In this document: piece by piece, positions 27,252-35,173 of the stretch
Layout: each line of letters begins with the position of its first letter
Numbering within the stretch: the first letter of the stretch is position 1
DNA from: Proteiniphilum propionicum
Lineage (GTDB): Bacteria > Bacteroidota > Bacteroidia > Bacteroidales > Dysgonomonadaceae
Direction: 5' to 3'
DNA: 64,000 nt
Assembly: GCF_022267555.1 (NCBI RefSeq)
Contig: NZ_CP073586.1
Location: 2,533,501-2,597,500 of the forward strand
Program-made: the position numbers and the translations under genes
Notes under the pieces: model-generated
What the model saw: the letters and a program-made list of their open reading frames with translations, nothing else
Told to the model about the DNA's origin: nothing
The model's database searches: none

Positions 27252-27726
27252 GTAAGTACCCCAGCAAGTACCTCTTGATTATTCCGGAGTATATGCACTC
27301 ACAGATTTGATCTGATTATTCATGTCTACAACTGCGGGAGCTCCAGTAAATTGTTAGAGTATTATTAGAGTGCCAATAGGTATTATTAGAGCATTATTAG
27401 ATTTTCACTGGAGATTCGCCAGTTTCCTCCTTTTCCCAGTAATTAAGCAAGAGCTTCTTCTGGTTTTTATCATTCCCCGGCTTCTGGTAATAAGGCATCT
27501 TGCCTACAACATCGATGAGCCACTTCCCCGGGTTCACCCTCTGCGCCTTGTATGAGGTCAACAAGGAGCTGTAAACAGGAGCAGATTATGGCCGTGTTCC
27601 CGGCTATCTCGTGGTTTTCACAGAACATGAGTTCTTTCGAGACAGGGCAATGGGTCGGATGGCATTTTCAGCCAGGTTGTTGTCGAGTTTCAGTCTTCCA
27701 TCCAGCAGGTAATTTTTCATGCCGCA
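27252..27726 (-). mobile_element. IS66 left-end remnant with tnpC fragments
   Basis: Starts with GTAAGTACCCCAGCA, the counterpart of the IS66 end at 16837, and matches 16837-17165 over more than 300 bp by eye (same region encoding the TnpC C-terminus: 'PREWLIDVI'-type sequence, 'YYQKPGND'). It continues with TnpC core fragments that the 17-kb copy has lost, and is then cut by the IS91-type element. No intact frame remains. Confidence 0.75.
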
Positions 27727-27820
27727 TGTTGAACTAAACCCGTATTCACGGGTATCTTTTAACAAAAGTACCTGATTCTTTATATATTCGATGATTTTTC
27801 ACCACAAAAAATGTCCGATT

Positions 27821-28720
27821 ATGAGAAAGAAATCAGGTTTTACTTTTGTCGAGCAGGCCATTGTGCTTGTTCCCGAGTTTAAGATGGTTGTCCACAAACT
27901 GGAACAACAGGTCACGTTACGGGGGCAGAGTCGGAGTACCTTACAAAACTACATCCGCCGGATTGCCCTTTTTGTCATTCATTTTGGCAAGCTTCCCGAG
28001 AAGATTGATCCCGAAGAGATCAATGAATACCTGGCTGCGTTGGCGCGTGATCCCCGATCGCCCTTGCGAAGCAGTTTTAAGCATATGGTGTACGGGCTGC
28101 GCTATTACTATTGCTTGTCGGGTATGAACCGTGAAGCCATCGCTCTGCCATCACTTAAAAAAGATTCGAAGCTGCCGGTGATACTGAACCGGCGAGAGCT
28201 GAAAGAGTTGTTTGCGGCACCCACGCTGCTCAAACAACGGATAGTGCTCACATTGATTTATTCTGCCGGATTGAGAGGCCAGGAGGTGATTAACCTGAAG
28301 ATCTCCGATATCGACTTTGAGCGCAAAACCATCCACATCCGCCAGAGCAAGTACAAGAAAGATCGTGTTGTTCCATTGGCTGACAGCATGGCTATTGGTC
28401 TAAAAAAGTACCTCAAAGCCGAAAACCCGCATGTCTAGTTGTTCAACGGAAAAGAACCTGACGGTCGATACAGCGTGCGCGGGCTCTCCCGGGTGATGCG
28501 TGAGAACCTCAAAAAGACATCCCATCACAAAAGAGGCAAACCTTCATTCACTGCGGCACTCGTATGCCACTCACCTGCTTGAACAGGGACTGAACATCGT
28601 AACCCTGAAAGAGCTGCTCGGCCATGCCGATATCACCACCACCATGATTTACCTTCACGTAGCTCAATGTCCACTCATTAAAACACACAGTCCACTCGAT
28701 TCCCTGTACAACTTCACCAC
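27821..28720 (+). pseudogene. tyrosine recombinase of the IS91-type element, broken
   Basis: A phage-integrase-type recombinase: SAM-like core-binding domain ('LRGQSRSTLQNYIRRIALFV'), then the catalytic domain with Arg in 'YSAGLRGQEVINL', 'HSLRHSYATHLLEQG', 'LLGHADITTTMIYLHV' (final Tyr nucleophile). An in-frame TAG at 28436 sits where 'HVWLFNG' would need Trp, and a frameshift near 28525 separates the R-H-R-H/Y part. All catalytic residues are encoded, but not in one frame. In intact relatives it accompanies the IS91 transposase. Confidence 0.8.
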
Positions 28721-28723
28721 AAA

Positions 28724-29813
28724 ATGAGAACAAGGTTTGAACTGCCCGATGTGGTTCGTCGGTTTGCTCCTTCGCTGCAGGACCGTGGAACGCTTACTCC
28801 GCTTCAAGAAAAGGTGTTTGCTAAAATTGCACTCTGTAGAACCGCCGCTCTTGGCGGACATGAGGAGGCGTGTGACAACTGCGGCACGATTCGTTATAGC
28901 TATAACAGTTGTGGCGACAGGGGCGACAGGCATTGTCCAAAATGCCAGGCAGCCAGACAAGCCTTCCGGATTGACGGGCTGGTGCAAGGCACTCTGCCCG
29001 TGAGGCATTATCATGTCGTTTTCACTGTGCCCGACCATTTAAATGTCCTTTGCCTGCATAATGGAAGGATGTTCTACAACCTGCTATTTTCGGCCGTATG
29101 GCACACCCTGAACAGTTTTGGATACTCGCACCATGGTGTCGGGACCGGAGCTATAGCCGTGCTCCATACTTGGGGACAGAACCTCTCACTACATCCGCAT
29201 ATCCATTGTCTCGTTCCGGCTGTCGGCTACTCCCTGGATGGCCGATGGAAAAACATCGGTCATGGGAGGAAGTTCTTTTATCCTGTTAATCAGATGAGCA
29301 GTGCGTTTAAATCTAAGTTCCTGGACAGCCTCAAAAGAGCTTTGCGCGAACAAAACCAGTTGATGCTCTTCAATGACCGGATTCAGCGTGCATATAGCAC
29401 TCCCTGGGTGGTCCATTATCACTGATGAAAAAGTAACCTTTATTGCCAGGGATTACCGACAAGGAGCGGCTAAAAAGTACATCACTTTCGGTGGTGTGGA
29501 GTTCCTGCGCAGATTTGCCCAGCACATCCTCCCACGCAGATTTGTAAAAATCCGACGTTACGGTATCTACAACCACACGGCAAAACGGAATTTGGGAATC
29601 AAGTTTAGGGTAGAAGATGAATCCGAAAGCGACAACAAGTCAAGATCCCGGAAAACGATTGAATCGAATATTGAACGTTTCGAAAGACTTACCGGCATCA
29701 ATCCCTGTCATTGTCCGGTGTGTAAAACGGGTCAGATGATTAGAATCAGAAGACTGCCTCCCATACGTTCTCCTCCAGGAACCACTTTCATACAGACTCA
29801 TCCCCAACTTTAA
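28724..29813 (+). pseudogene. IS91-type transposase lacking the catalytic Tyr region
   Basis: The first part (28724-29425) has the zinc-binding N-terminus ('ACDNCG', 'HCPKCQ'), 'RHYHVVFTVPDHLN' and the HUH motif in 'SLHPHIHCLVP'. After 'PWVVHYH' the frame stops. The second part (29420-29813, other frame) continues with 'TFIARDYRQG', 'FLRRFAQHILPRRFVKIRRY' and 'CPVCKTG'. Compared with intact IS91 proteins, the stretch expected to read like 'YLGQYTHR', with the catalytic tyrosine, is missing between the parts. It is therefore a deletion plus frameshift, not a simple one-base error. Confidence 0.8.
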
Positions 29814-30009
29814 CTATCAAAACCAAATGCGCCTAAAGGTGCACAGGGTAGGATGTGTCATTTAGTTAAGAATAAGCGATCACAGAACCTTTTCTTAATC
29901 CTGATTGATCCATAAAAACTGATTCCGGAAAGCACAAAAACCTGCAAAATATCAAAGATCGCTTGTCTATTTTTCCTTCAGAAAAACAAAAATATTCATT
30001 AAGTACATA

Positions 30010-30092
30010 GCACTAAAATAACGGTGGGTGTAGTTCAACACCGACTCCTCGCTGGGTCGTGCCGACCGCTCAGAGTCCTATTTATTATGTGC
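30010..30092 (-). other. attC-like site closing the ubiquitin-like operon cassette
   Basis: Minus strand: GCACATAAT at its start pairs with ATTTTAGTGC at its end. The cassette opens with GTTATGTG (32680-32673) and closes with CACATAAT, a complement with one mismatch. Inner hairpins GGTCG/CGACC and GGTGT/ACACC are visible. The next cassette would open with GTTATTTTAG but is replaced by the IS91-type element. It starts 8 bp after the DUF6527 stop. Confidence 0.6.
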
Positions 30093-30100
30093 TGACTTTT

Positions 30101-30526
30101 TTATCTTTTTGGTTTTTCATAATAATTTGGTTCTGCTATCCATGGTTCAATCCCGGTATTTCCGCACCATTCAATTACCCCATTTGCGACCCAGAAGTGA
30201 CTCAAACAACCTTTATTTTGCCATACTGAAGGATACAGAGTTGGTTTCCCTTCAATCGAATGTTCAAGTCGCCAATAAGGATTGTGATTTTTTTGTAAAG
30301 GCAATGAAATGACATTTTTGCATCCACATGGACAAATAAAAATTGCCCAATATGATTGATTACGGTAAACAACTTCAACAAAGTCTTTTTCTTTTAAAGA
30401 ATCTTCATTAGGAGTTTTGTCCATAATAATAATAGAATTAAAATATGACTCATCTTTTTTACTCGTTAAGAATTCATACTCAAGATGAAAAAGCTTTTTT
30501 ATAAACCTCTTAAACCATTTAATCAT
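30101..30526 (-). CDS. DUF6527-family protein of a ubiquitin-like pathway
   Basis: A 141-residue protein, last gene of the four-gene operon, overlapping the E1 gene by 8 bp. A basic, hydrophobic N-terminus is followed by 'AIFICPCGCKNVISLPL' (cysteine cluster that could bind metal), 'YWRLEHSIEGKPTLYPSVW' and 'GVIEWCGNTG'. This fits DUF6527 proteins, found repeatedly with bacterial E1/E2 genes. Its biochemical role is unknown; a metal-binding target-recognition or ligase-like part has been suggested for such components, but nothing here proves it. Confidence 0.7.
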   Translation of the reverse strand: MIKWFKRFIKKLFHLEYEFLTSKKDESYFNSIIIMDKTPNEDSLKEKDFVEVVYRNQSYWAIFICPCGCKNVISLPLQKNHNPYWRLEHSIEGKPTLYPSVWQNKGCLSHFWVANGVIEWCGNTGIEPWIAEPNYYEKPKR

Positions 30527-31979
30527 CTATTGGTTTTTTGCCATATTGAGGAGTGCCTAAACGATATTTCCCTTCTCCCTGTTTCAGAAGAAGGTGTTCT
30601 TTACAATAAATACATTCAGGAATATCTCTTGGAGTATTACTATGGATATTAAGGTGGATAAAATCAATCCAAATATTATCTTGTCTTAAATCCGAGGGTA
30701 AATCCCTGTAATTAGAAATCAGATTCATAAAAGTTGCAACAGCATTATTAGCCGTACCCCTTGTAAAAGCTCCAATTCCAGGAGATTGTACATTCGCACC
30801 AAAAATATAATAATGCTTTTTTAAGATTTCAGGGTCTAAATCCGCTAACTCTGGATTATCTTTTAATTTTTGTTCATCTGACAACATTTGGTCATTAATT
30901 ACATTTTGGCAACGTAAACATGAACCATATTCTGGAAGAATACAACTAACGCGACCTTTTTGAGTTCTTAAATAAGGATTACCGTCTTGGTCTTTATCAA
31001 CATTTCCAGAGAGCCCAACATCAATGTATACTTGGGAATAATAATATAATGCTTGGTTTAATAAATCTCTTCCGGCAACATCATCTGTACATCCAAAAAT
31101 AATATCTGCAGTTGATAATGCATCTAATGCTTCTGCTGATTCGTTAATATAATTTGGAATTGCAACTACTTTATTTTTTAGTCCTAAACATTTTATATAT
31201 CTCATAACGATATTTGCCTTGTTTAGCCCAATGTCACATTTGGAAAAACCACTTACTCGATTCAAGTTACTTTCAACTAATAAATCTCCATCAATTAATA
31301 TAAGTTCCCCAACTCCAGTTCTAGCTAATAAATTCGCAATTGGAGAACCTGTTCCGCCTAGTCCAATAATTGCAACTCTTAGAGATTGAAGTTTTGTATT
31401 AAATGGTTTTCCAAAAGCTTTTTCCTGTCTTTTCAGGCTTATCGGTAGTTCATCTGGCATTTTTATACCATAAAGGTCAAGACTTTCATTTAGGACTGAA
31501 ATATGTCTAATTCCTAGTATTATTTCTGGATTTATTCCTTGTCTTATCCTTCCAATCCAAATATTATTACATAGGATTAGTGAAATTAAATATGAACCCG
31601 GGGAATTGCATCCTGATAATCCATGGAGAATATTTTTCTCATTTATATCATCCTTTTCTGAAAAATAAAAATTACCATCAGGATGGTTATGAACAAATCC
31701 TAACTCTAAATTTTCATTTTCACAACGAAAATATAAATCAGGGAATTTTTTCATATTGATAGTAAATTGATTTAAAGTACTATCTATAATCCAATCTCCT
31801 TCCATTCTAATAATTTCCACGGATAAGAATCTGTCGGATTTTGGAAGTCCATCAACTTTGCGAGATATTCTTCTAAATAAAACGATTGCACCACGCTCAT
31901 GTCCATCTGGGTGTGTAGTCAACCATTCTTTTAGAATCTTATCATGACTACCAAGTAACGTTATCCTATGTTCATTCAT
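30519..31979 (-). CDS. JAB peptidase - E1 (ThiF) fusion
   Basis: A 486-residue protein joining two ubiquitin-pathway activities. Residues about 1-150 are a JAB/JAMM metallopeptidase: Glu28, 'FVHNHPDG' with His97 and His99, and Asp110 in 'SEKDD' are the expected zinc ligands. Residues about 195-480 are an E1-like ThiF/UBA adenylation domain with 'RVAIIGLGGTGSPIANLLAR' (201-220), 'LILIDGDLLVESNLNR' and two CxxC pairs ('CLRC', 'CIYC') for zinc. The JAB part would process or remove the modifier, the E1 part activate it. It overlaps the E2 gene by 4 bp. Confidence 0.9.
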   Translation of the reverse strand: MNEHRITLLGSHDKILKEWLTTHPDGHERGAIVLFRRISRKVDGLPKSDRFLSVEIIRMEGDWIIDSTLNQFTINMKKFPDLYFRCENENLELGFVHNHPDGNFYFSEKDDINEKNILHGLSGCNSPGSYLISLILCNNIWIGRIRQGINPEIILGIRHISVLNESLDLYGIKMPDELPISLKRQEKAFGKPFNTKLQSLRVAIIGLGGTGSPIANLLARTGVGELILIDGDLLVESNLNRVSGFSKCDIGLNKANIVMRYIKCLGLKNKVVAIPNYINESAEALDALSTADIIFGCTDDVAGRDLLNQALYYYSQVYIDVGLSGNVDKDQDGNPYLRTQKGRVSCILPEYGSCLRCQNVINDQMLSDEQKLKDNPELADLDPEILKKHYYIFGANVQSPGIGAFTRGTANNAVATFMNLISNYRDLPSDLRQDNIWIDFIHLNIHSNTPRDIPECIYCKEHLLLKQGEGKYRLGTPQYGKKPIDD

Positions 31980-32392
31980 CTTTGTGCATCAGGTTTTTTC
32001 AAAGCCCACTCAATCCGGCTTAATATTTTTTGAATATTATCAATTTTGGGTTTCCAAGTATCTGCTGTAAAATGCCTCGACCATCGACAAAATTCCTTCC
32101 CTTTATGTATCCGAGAATCTCCTTGTCCAAAAATAAATGCAGCTGGAATTTGTTTCTTATCTGCTCTTGTCAAAGGAGGATAAAACCAAAACATGTCATT
32201 TCCACTTGTGTTATAATTTGGAGGAATGACGACTAACACATCAACTTTTTCGATAGGTTGGTTGGCGTATTCGTATAGTCCGGGTTTTAACGGAAAATCC
32301 TTAATTACTAAAAATCTCGTTGCTTCATCCTCCTCAAATTCGAGTCCAGAGCTTGCAAGAATTTCGTAATCTTCATCAAATAACAAAGCCAT
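31976..32392 (-). CDS. E2-like conjugating enzyme (prokaryotic E2 family E)
   Basis: A 138-residue protein matching the pattern of bacterial E2 family E: 'EILASSGLEFEEDEATRFLV', 'FPLKPGLY', 'VDVLVVIPPNY', 'DMFWFYPPLTRAD' and 'FCRWSRHF'. Cys102 in the last motif is the only cysteine, hence the sole candidate for a thioester-forming residue. It sits between the ubiquitin-like gene (1-bp overlap) and the JAB-E1 gene (4-bp overlap), so translation is coupled. Conjugation activity is inferred from the family and operon. Confidence 0.8.
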   Translation of the reverse strand: MALLFDEDYEILASSGLEFEEDEATRFLVIKDFPLKPGLYEYANQPIEKVDVLVVIPPNYNTSGNDMFWFYPPLTRADKKQIPAAFIFGQGDSRIHKGKEFCRWSRHFTADTWKPKIDNIQKILSRIEWALKKPDAQR

Positions 32393-32628
32393 TAAATGCC
32401 GGGCGTTGAATTAGCAACTTGCGAGTAAAATTTTTCAATTCCCGGTTCATCTAAATCTATCTTCTGGTCATTTTCAACAAGCTCTCCGGGTTTGCCTTGC
32501 CTTTTTACAAATAAATCCATACTTGCCGGAATTCCTGGCGGAATTGCTCTAACTTCTGCACCTGTAATGAATTGATTTTCCCAATCATGCATTTCATTCT
32601 CGATTTTAAATTTAAATTTTTTGCTCAT
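32392..32628 (-). CDS. ubiquitin-like modifier (multiubiquitin-type domain)
   Basis: A 78-residue protein, first of the operon. 'FKFKIENEMHDWENQFITGA', 'EVRAIPPGIPASMDLFVKRQ' and 'DEPGIEKFYSQV' follow the beta-grasp pattern of bacterial multiubiquitin-type domains, here as a single domain. The C-terminus is 'NSTPGI', with no terminal Gly-Gly. The JAB domain encoded downstream could trim it, or a different C-terminal chemistry applies. No lysine target is suggested by the sequence. Confidence 0.75.
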   Translation of the reverse strand: MSKKFKFKIENEMHDWENQFITGAEVRAIPPGIPASMDLFVKRQGKPGELVENDQKIDLDEPGIEKFYSQVANSTPGI

Positions 32629-32672
32629 GATTTTTGTTTTTTAATTGTTAATACTTTTGTTTTTTAAGTTTA

Positions 32673-32806
32673 CACATAACGTGTTGCCGCTTGCCGTAGT
32701 GGGGGATTTCGGAGCCTAAACTATCAACAAGCACAAATGTTGATAGAAGTACTGCACTTGATTGAACTACGTCAGCCCCCATTGCGGTGAACGGCTGTTA
32801 TGGCAC
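32673..32806 (-). other. attC-like site closing the DUF3800 cassette
   Basis: Minus strand: GTGCCATAAC, A, then stem GCCG and GGGGG; on the far side CCCCC, CGGC, AACAC, then GTTATGTG. Outer arms pair imperfectly over about 30 bp. An inner 9-bp perfect hairpin CTATCAACA/TGTTGATAG has an 8-nt loop. GTGCCATAAC is the exact 10-bp complement of the cassette opening GTTATGGCAC at 33717-33708. The site begins 8 bp after the DUF3800 stop. Confidence 0.8.
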
Positions 32807-32813
32807 GTTTTTC

Positions 32814-33671
32814 TCATCCTGTCTTTGGTTTAAAATTATTCATTTGTCCAACCAACCAATTTCTCGTAGGGACACTTCTTGGAACTTCTCTAATTCCGTA
32901 ACCTTGAATTTCACCATTCCGTCCACGTCTTAAATTTGGATATACAGATTCATAGAACATTTTTACACCCCGAGAATAGTCATTGTCTATTGAAGCTTTT
33001 AGTATAGAACTGAATGCTCCTGAAATATAGTCTGCTAGTTGAATACCAACGGAATGATGAGAATTTTCAATGTTCAAACTGTCCTTTATGAATTTATAAC
33101 TTTCAATATAATCTCCATTTTCAAAAAGTTCATAGTAAAACTGTCGGAACATTTCGTTTTTTTCATTCCCAATTGGGTCAAAAAATAGAACGCCTAAATT
33201 CCCTTCGTCAACCTGTAATTCCATTTCTAGTCTTTGCATATGTTCTTGCAAATGAAAGGAAATCATTGATTTTTCATTGGTTGGGTATCGGTTTGAGTTC
33301 TTAGTGTAAGTCGCAATAATTTTTTTCTCATTTAATAAATTAATCAAAGCAAGTGACTCTTCAACAAAATCTATTAATACGTGATAGTCTATTTGTTCAA
33401 TGTGTTGCAGTCTAAAACGTTCAGGGATTTTTTTCTTGTTTTTCTGAAAACTTCTTAGGGTCCAAAGATTAGCCCACTTTATTTCTTTCGAAATAGAAAG
33501 TCCGTATTTCTTTTTTAATTCTCTAAAATTAAGGTTTAGCGTTTTCCATTCATTAGAGTTCATCAGTAAAGTTGTTCTGATATAGAATGGATGATTCCTT
33601 AACTGTATGTCAGTCAAATTGGGTTTGTAATCCCCGCATTCATCACTAAAACAGAAATAGGTGTCAGCCAT
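32814..33671 (-). CDS. DUF3800 family protein
   Basis: A 285-residue protein with 'FCFSDECGDYKP' (Asp10, Glu11) at the N-terminus, 'GVLFFDPIGNEKNEMFRQFY' in the middle and 'HSVGIQLADYISGAFSSIL' near the end. This acidic pattern is the RNase H-like fold of DUF3800 proteins, which recur in mobile elements and defence islands. It is the only gene of its cassette, lies 33 bp from the cassette opening and is preceded by attI-like site 2. Nuclease activity is plausible but unproven. Confidence 0.75.
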   Translation of the reverse strand: MADTYFCFSDECGDYKPNLTDIQLRNHPFYIRTTLLMNSNEWKTLNLNFRELKKKYGLSISKEIKWANLWTLRSFQKNKKKIPERFRLQHIEQIDYHVLIDFVEESLALINLLNEKKIIATYTKNSNRYPTNEKSMISFHLQEHMQRLEMELQVDEGNLGVLFFDPIGNEKNEMFRQFYYELFENGDYIESYKFIKDSLNIENSHHSVGIQLADYISGAFSSILKASIDNDYSRGVKMFYESVYPNLRRGRNGEIQGYGIREVPRSVPTRNWLVGQMNNFKPKTG

Positions 33672-33703
33672 GTAGTTAAATTTTATTGATTGTTGTCGTC
33701 TTT

Positions 33704-33765
33704 AAATGTGCCATAACATGTTGTTTACGCAATAAATACACAACTTTCGTAAATGCCTGATTTTC
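33704..33765 (-). other. attI-like site 2, before the DUF3800 cassette
   Basis: Plus strand GTGCCATAACATGTTGTTTA, then CGCAATAAATACACAACTTT and CGTAAA, matches the attI-like copies at 48.66 and 56.02 kb over about 50 bp, then diverges. The cassette opening GTTATGGCAC on the minus strand begins inside it. No recombinase relic is seen on its other side. Confidence 0.7.
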
Positions 33766-33774
33766 TATACAATC

Positions 33775-33915
33775 GGGGGTGTCTACGAAGGTTCTTTGAA
33801 TCGGGATAAATAATAGTGGAAACTTGTGTGTTGCATAAGTATCAGTATTTTAAATTACAAATATAACAATTATTTGGATAAAAAAACGGTATTGTTAAAA
33901 AGTTATTAGTTTTAT
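33775..33915. repeat. diverged direct repeat, copy 2, with cassette promoter box
   Basis: Counterpart of 26735-26890. On the minus strand TATATTTG (33865-33858) forms the same -7 box, pointing into the DUF3800 cassette. Confidence 0.65.
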
Positions 33916-34016
33916 TCGGCAAAGGCATTGGTGAGAGGGAGCTCTGCCACTAAAGCATACTCTTTTCTCTTTCGTAAAATAAGCCACCGGCCTATCTTAA
34001 AGAGGAGTCAGGAATT

Positions 34017-34454
34017 CTATTTCCTGTCCTCTAACAACTTCTCCAAAAGGGCGCTCTTCTCTTTTTCCAGTTCGAGCATCCGTTCGTAGAGGACTGTTTT
34101 TTCCTTACTCAGTTCGAGAATCTGTTCGATTGGATTATACGTATTTCCACAATTTTCATTTGTAGAGGCTATATTCCCCACACTTCCCTTTTCAAATGTA
34201 TTATTTTCGATGATATAAGTTACCGGATCTTCTTCCAATTCCTTGATCAGTTCGGGAGCCACGTTCAGGGCTTTGGCAAAACGTTCGATAACATCGTCAT
34301 TGAGGACCTTCCTCTGTTCATAGGTGGAAATCAGTGCCTGGCTAAGCCCCATTTCGGCGGCGAGTGCTTCCTGCTTGATGCCCAATGTATGACGGAAACG
34401 CTTGATAGCATGCCCGTGATGGGTGTTTTTTAATTTTTGTTCTTTTGTTTCCAT
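34017..34454 (-). CDS. XRE-family DNA-binding protein with coiled coil
   Basis: A 145-residue regulator. Residues about 14-75 are a helix-turn-helix of the XRE type ('GHAIKRFRHTLGIKQEALAA', 'EMGLSQALISTYEQRKVLND', 'VIERFAKALNVAPELI'). The C-terminal third is a charged coiled coil ('ILELSKEKTVLYERMLELEK'). No adjacent toxin gene is present. It is transcribed away from the SusC gene at 35174, with a 720-bp intergenic region between them. Confidence 0.88.
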   Translation of the reverse strand: METKEQKLKNTHHGHAIKRFRHTLGIKQEALAAEMGLSQALISTYEQRKVLNDDVIERFAKALNVAPELIKELEEDPVTYIIENNTFEKGSVGNIASTNENCGNTYNPIEQILELSKEKTVLYERMLELEKEKSALLEKLLEDRK

Positions 34455-35173
34455 ATATCTGTCTGGATATTATTTTATTACTACAAATATAGTCAAAAAA
34501 GGGGAGGTATTGATAATTATCAATACAAAATTGATAATTAACAATGGACTTCTTAGCATATGTTTCGTTAAATTTTGTTTTCTTTGAGTCATGAATCAAT
34601 AATTGTTAAATTTAAAAAACTAAGAATTATGGACCCATAACAGAATTTAAAATGAATTATTATCTTTGTGCCGTAAACTACGGTACGAAGTAATATAGCG
34701 CTTTTTTGGTCTTCTCACAGAATCCGCAAAATTCAAACACGAGACCAAAGAATGGAAGCGCCCTTAGCAATAAGGGCGTGGACATTGTTCTATTCTCGTG
34801 TGAAGGCCCTTGCGGAGCCTTGTGAGAGGGATAGCGACAATCGTCCGCGCCTCTTTTTTATATCCCCGCATATACATTAGAGCCACCCGAATAAGAAGCC
34901 GGATTACCGGCAGTCTTATTCCTTCATCAACAGAATATTCGTTTATTCTCCGCACTTACGATTGTCTAATACCGCCCGGGTTTCAGTTATCTGCAAACTC
35001 TCTTCTCTTTCAACCGGCTTTCGCCGGAAATACCCGTTTAGTTCAGGTTTCGCATGCTGTTGATCTGCCTGTAGAAATGAAGTTATCGGCCTGCAGTATG
35101 TAATTTACCATGACGTATAAAGACTTTACGGGATACATAATATCTAATAACTAATTTAAAACAAAATTCAAGA
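34455..35173 (+). promoter_or_regulatory. long leader before the second SusC gene, with GNRA hairpin
   Basis: Contains no convincing gene. A TATCTTTG box at 34661-34668 fits the Bacteroidetes -7 element and would give a leader of roughly 500 nt. Inside it, CGCCCTTA-GCAA-TAAGGGCG (34759-34778) forms a perfect 8-bp stem closed by a GNRA tetraloop, without the T-run of a terminator. This could be a structured 5' leader or a small RNA; no known riboswitch was recognised. Confidence 0.45.

Larger units (their letters stand above)
27729..29990 (+). mobile_element. IS91-type element, decayed
   Basis: Holds a tyrosine-recombinase gene followed directly by a Y2/HUH transposase gene, the layout of many Bacteroidetes IS91-type elements. 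Its left end (TTGAACTAAACC, then an ACCCGTATTCACGGGT hairpin and AAAGTACCTGATTCTTTATA) recurs at 57552-57660, fixing the left boundary. The right boundary is uncertain. AGCGATC and GATCGCT (about 29876 and 29967) form a distant inverted pair near the presumed right end. Confidence 0.7.

Noticed and set aside
30101-32628. Type II Bil (BilABCD) operon call
   Set aside because: Here JAB and E1 are fused, the E2 is of the family-E type and a DUF6527 gene is present, so the gene set differs from the four separate Bil genes.
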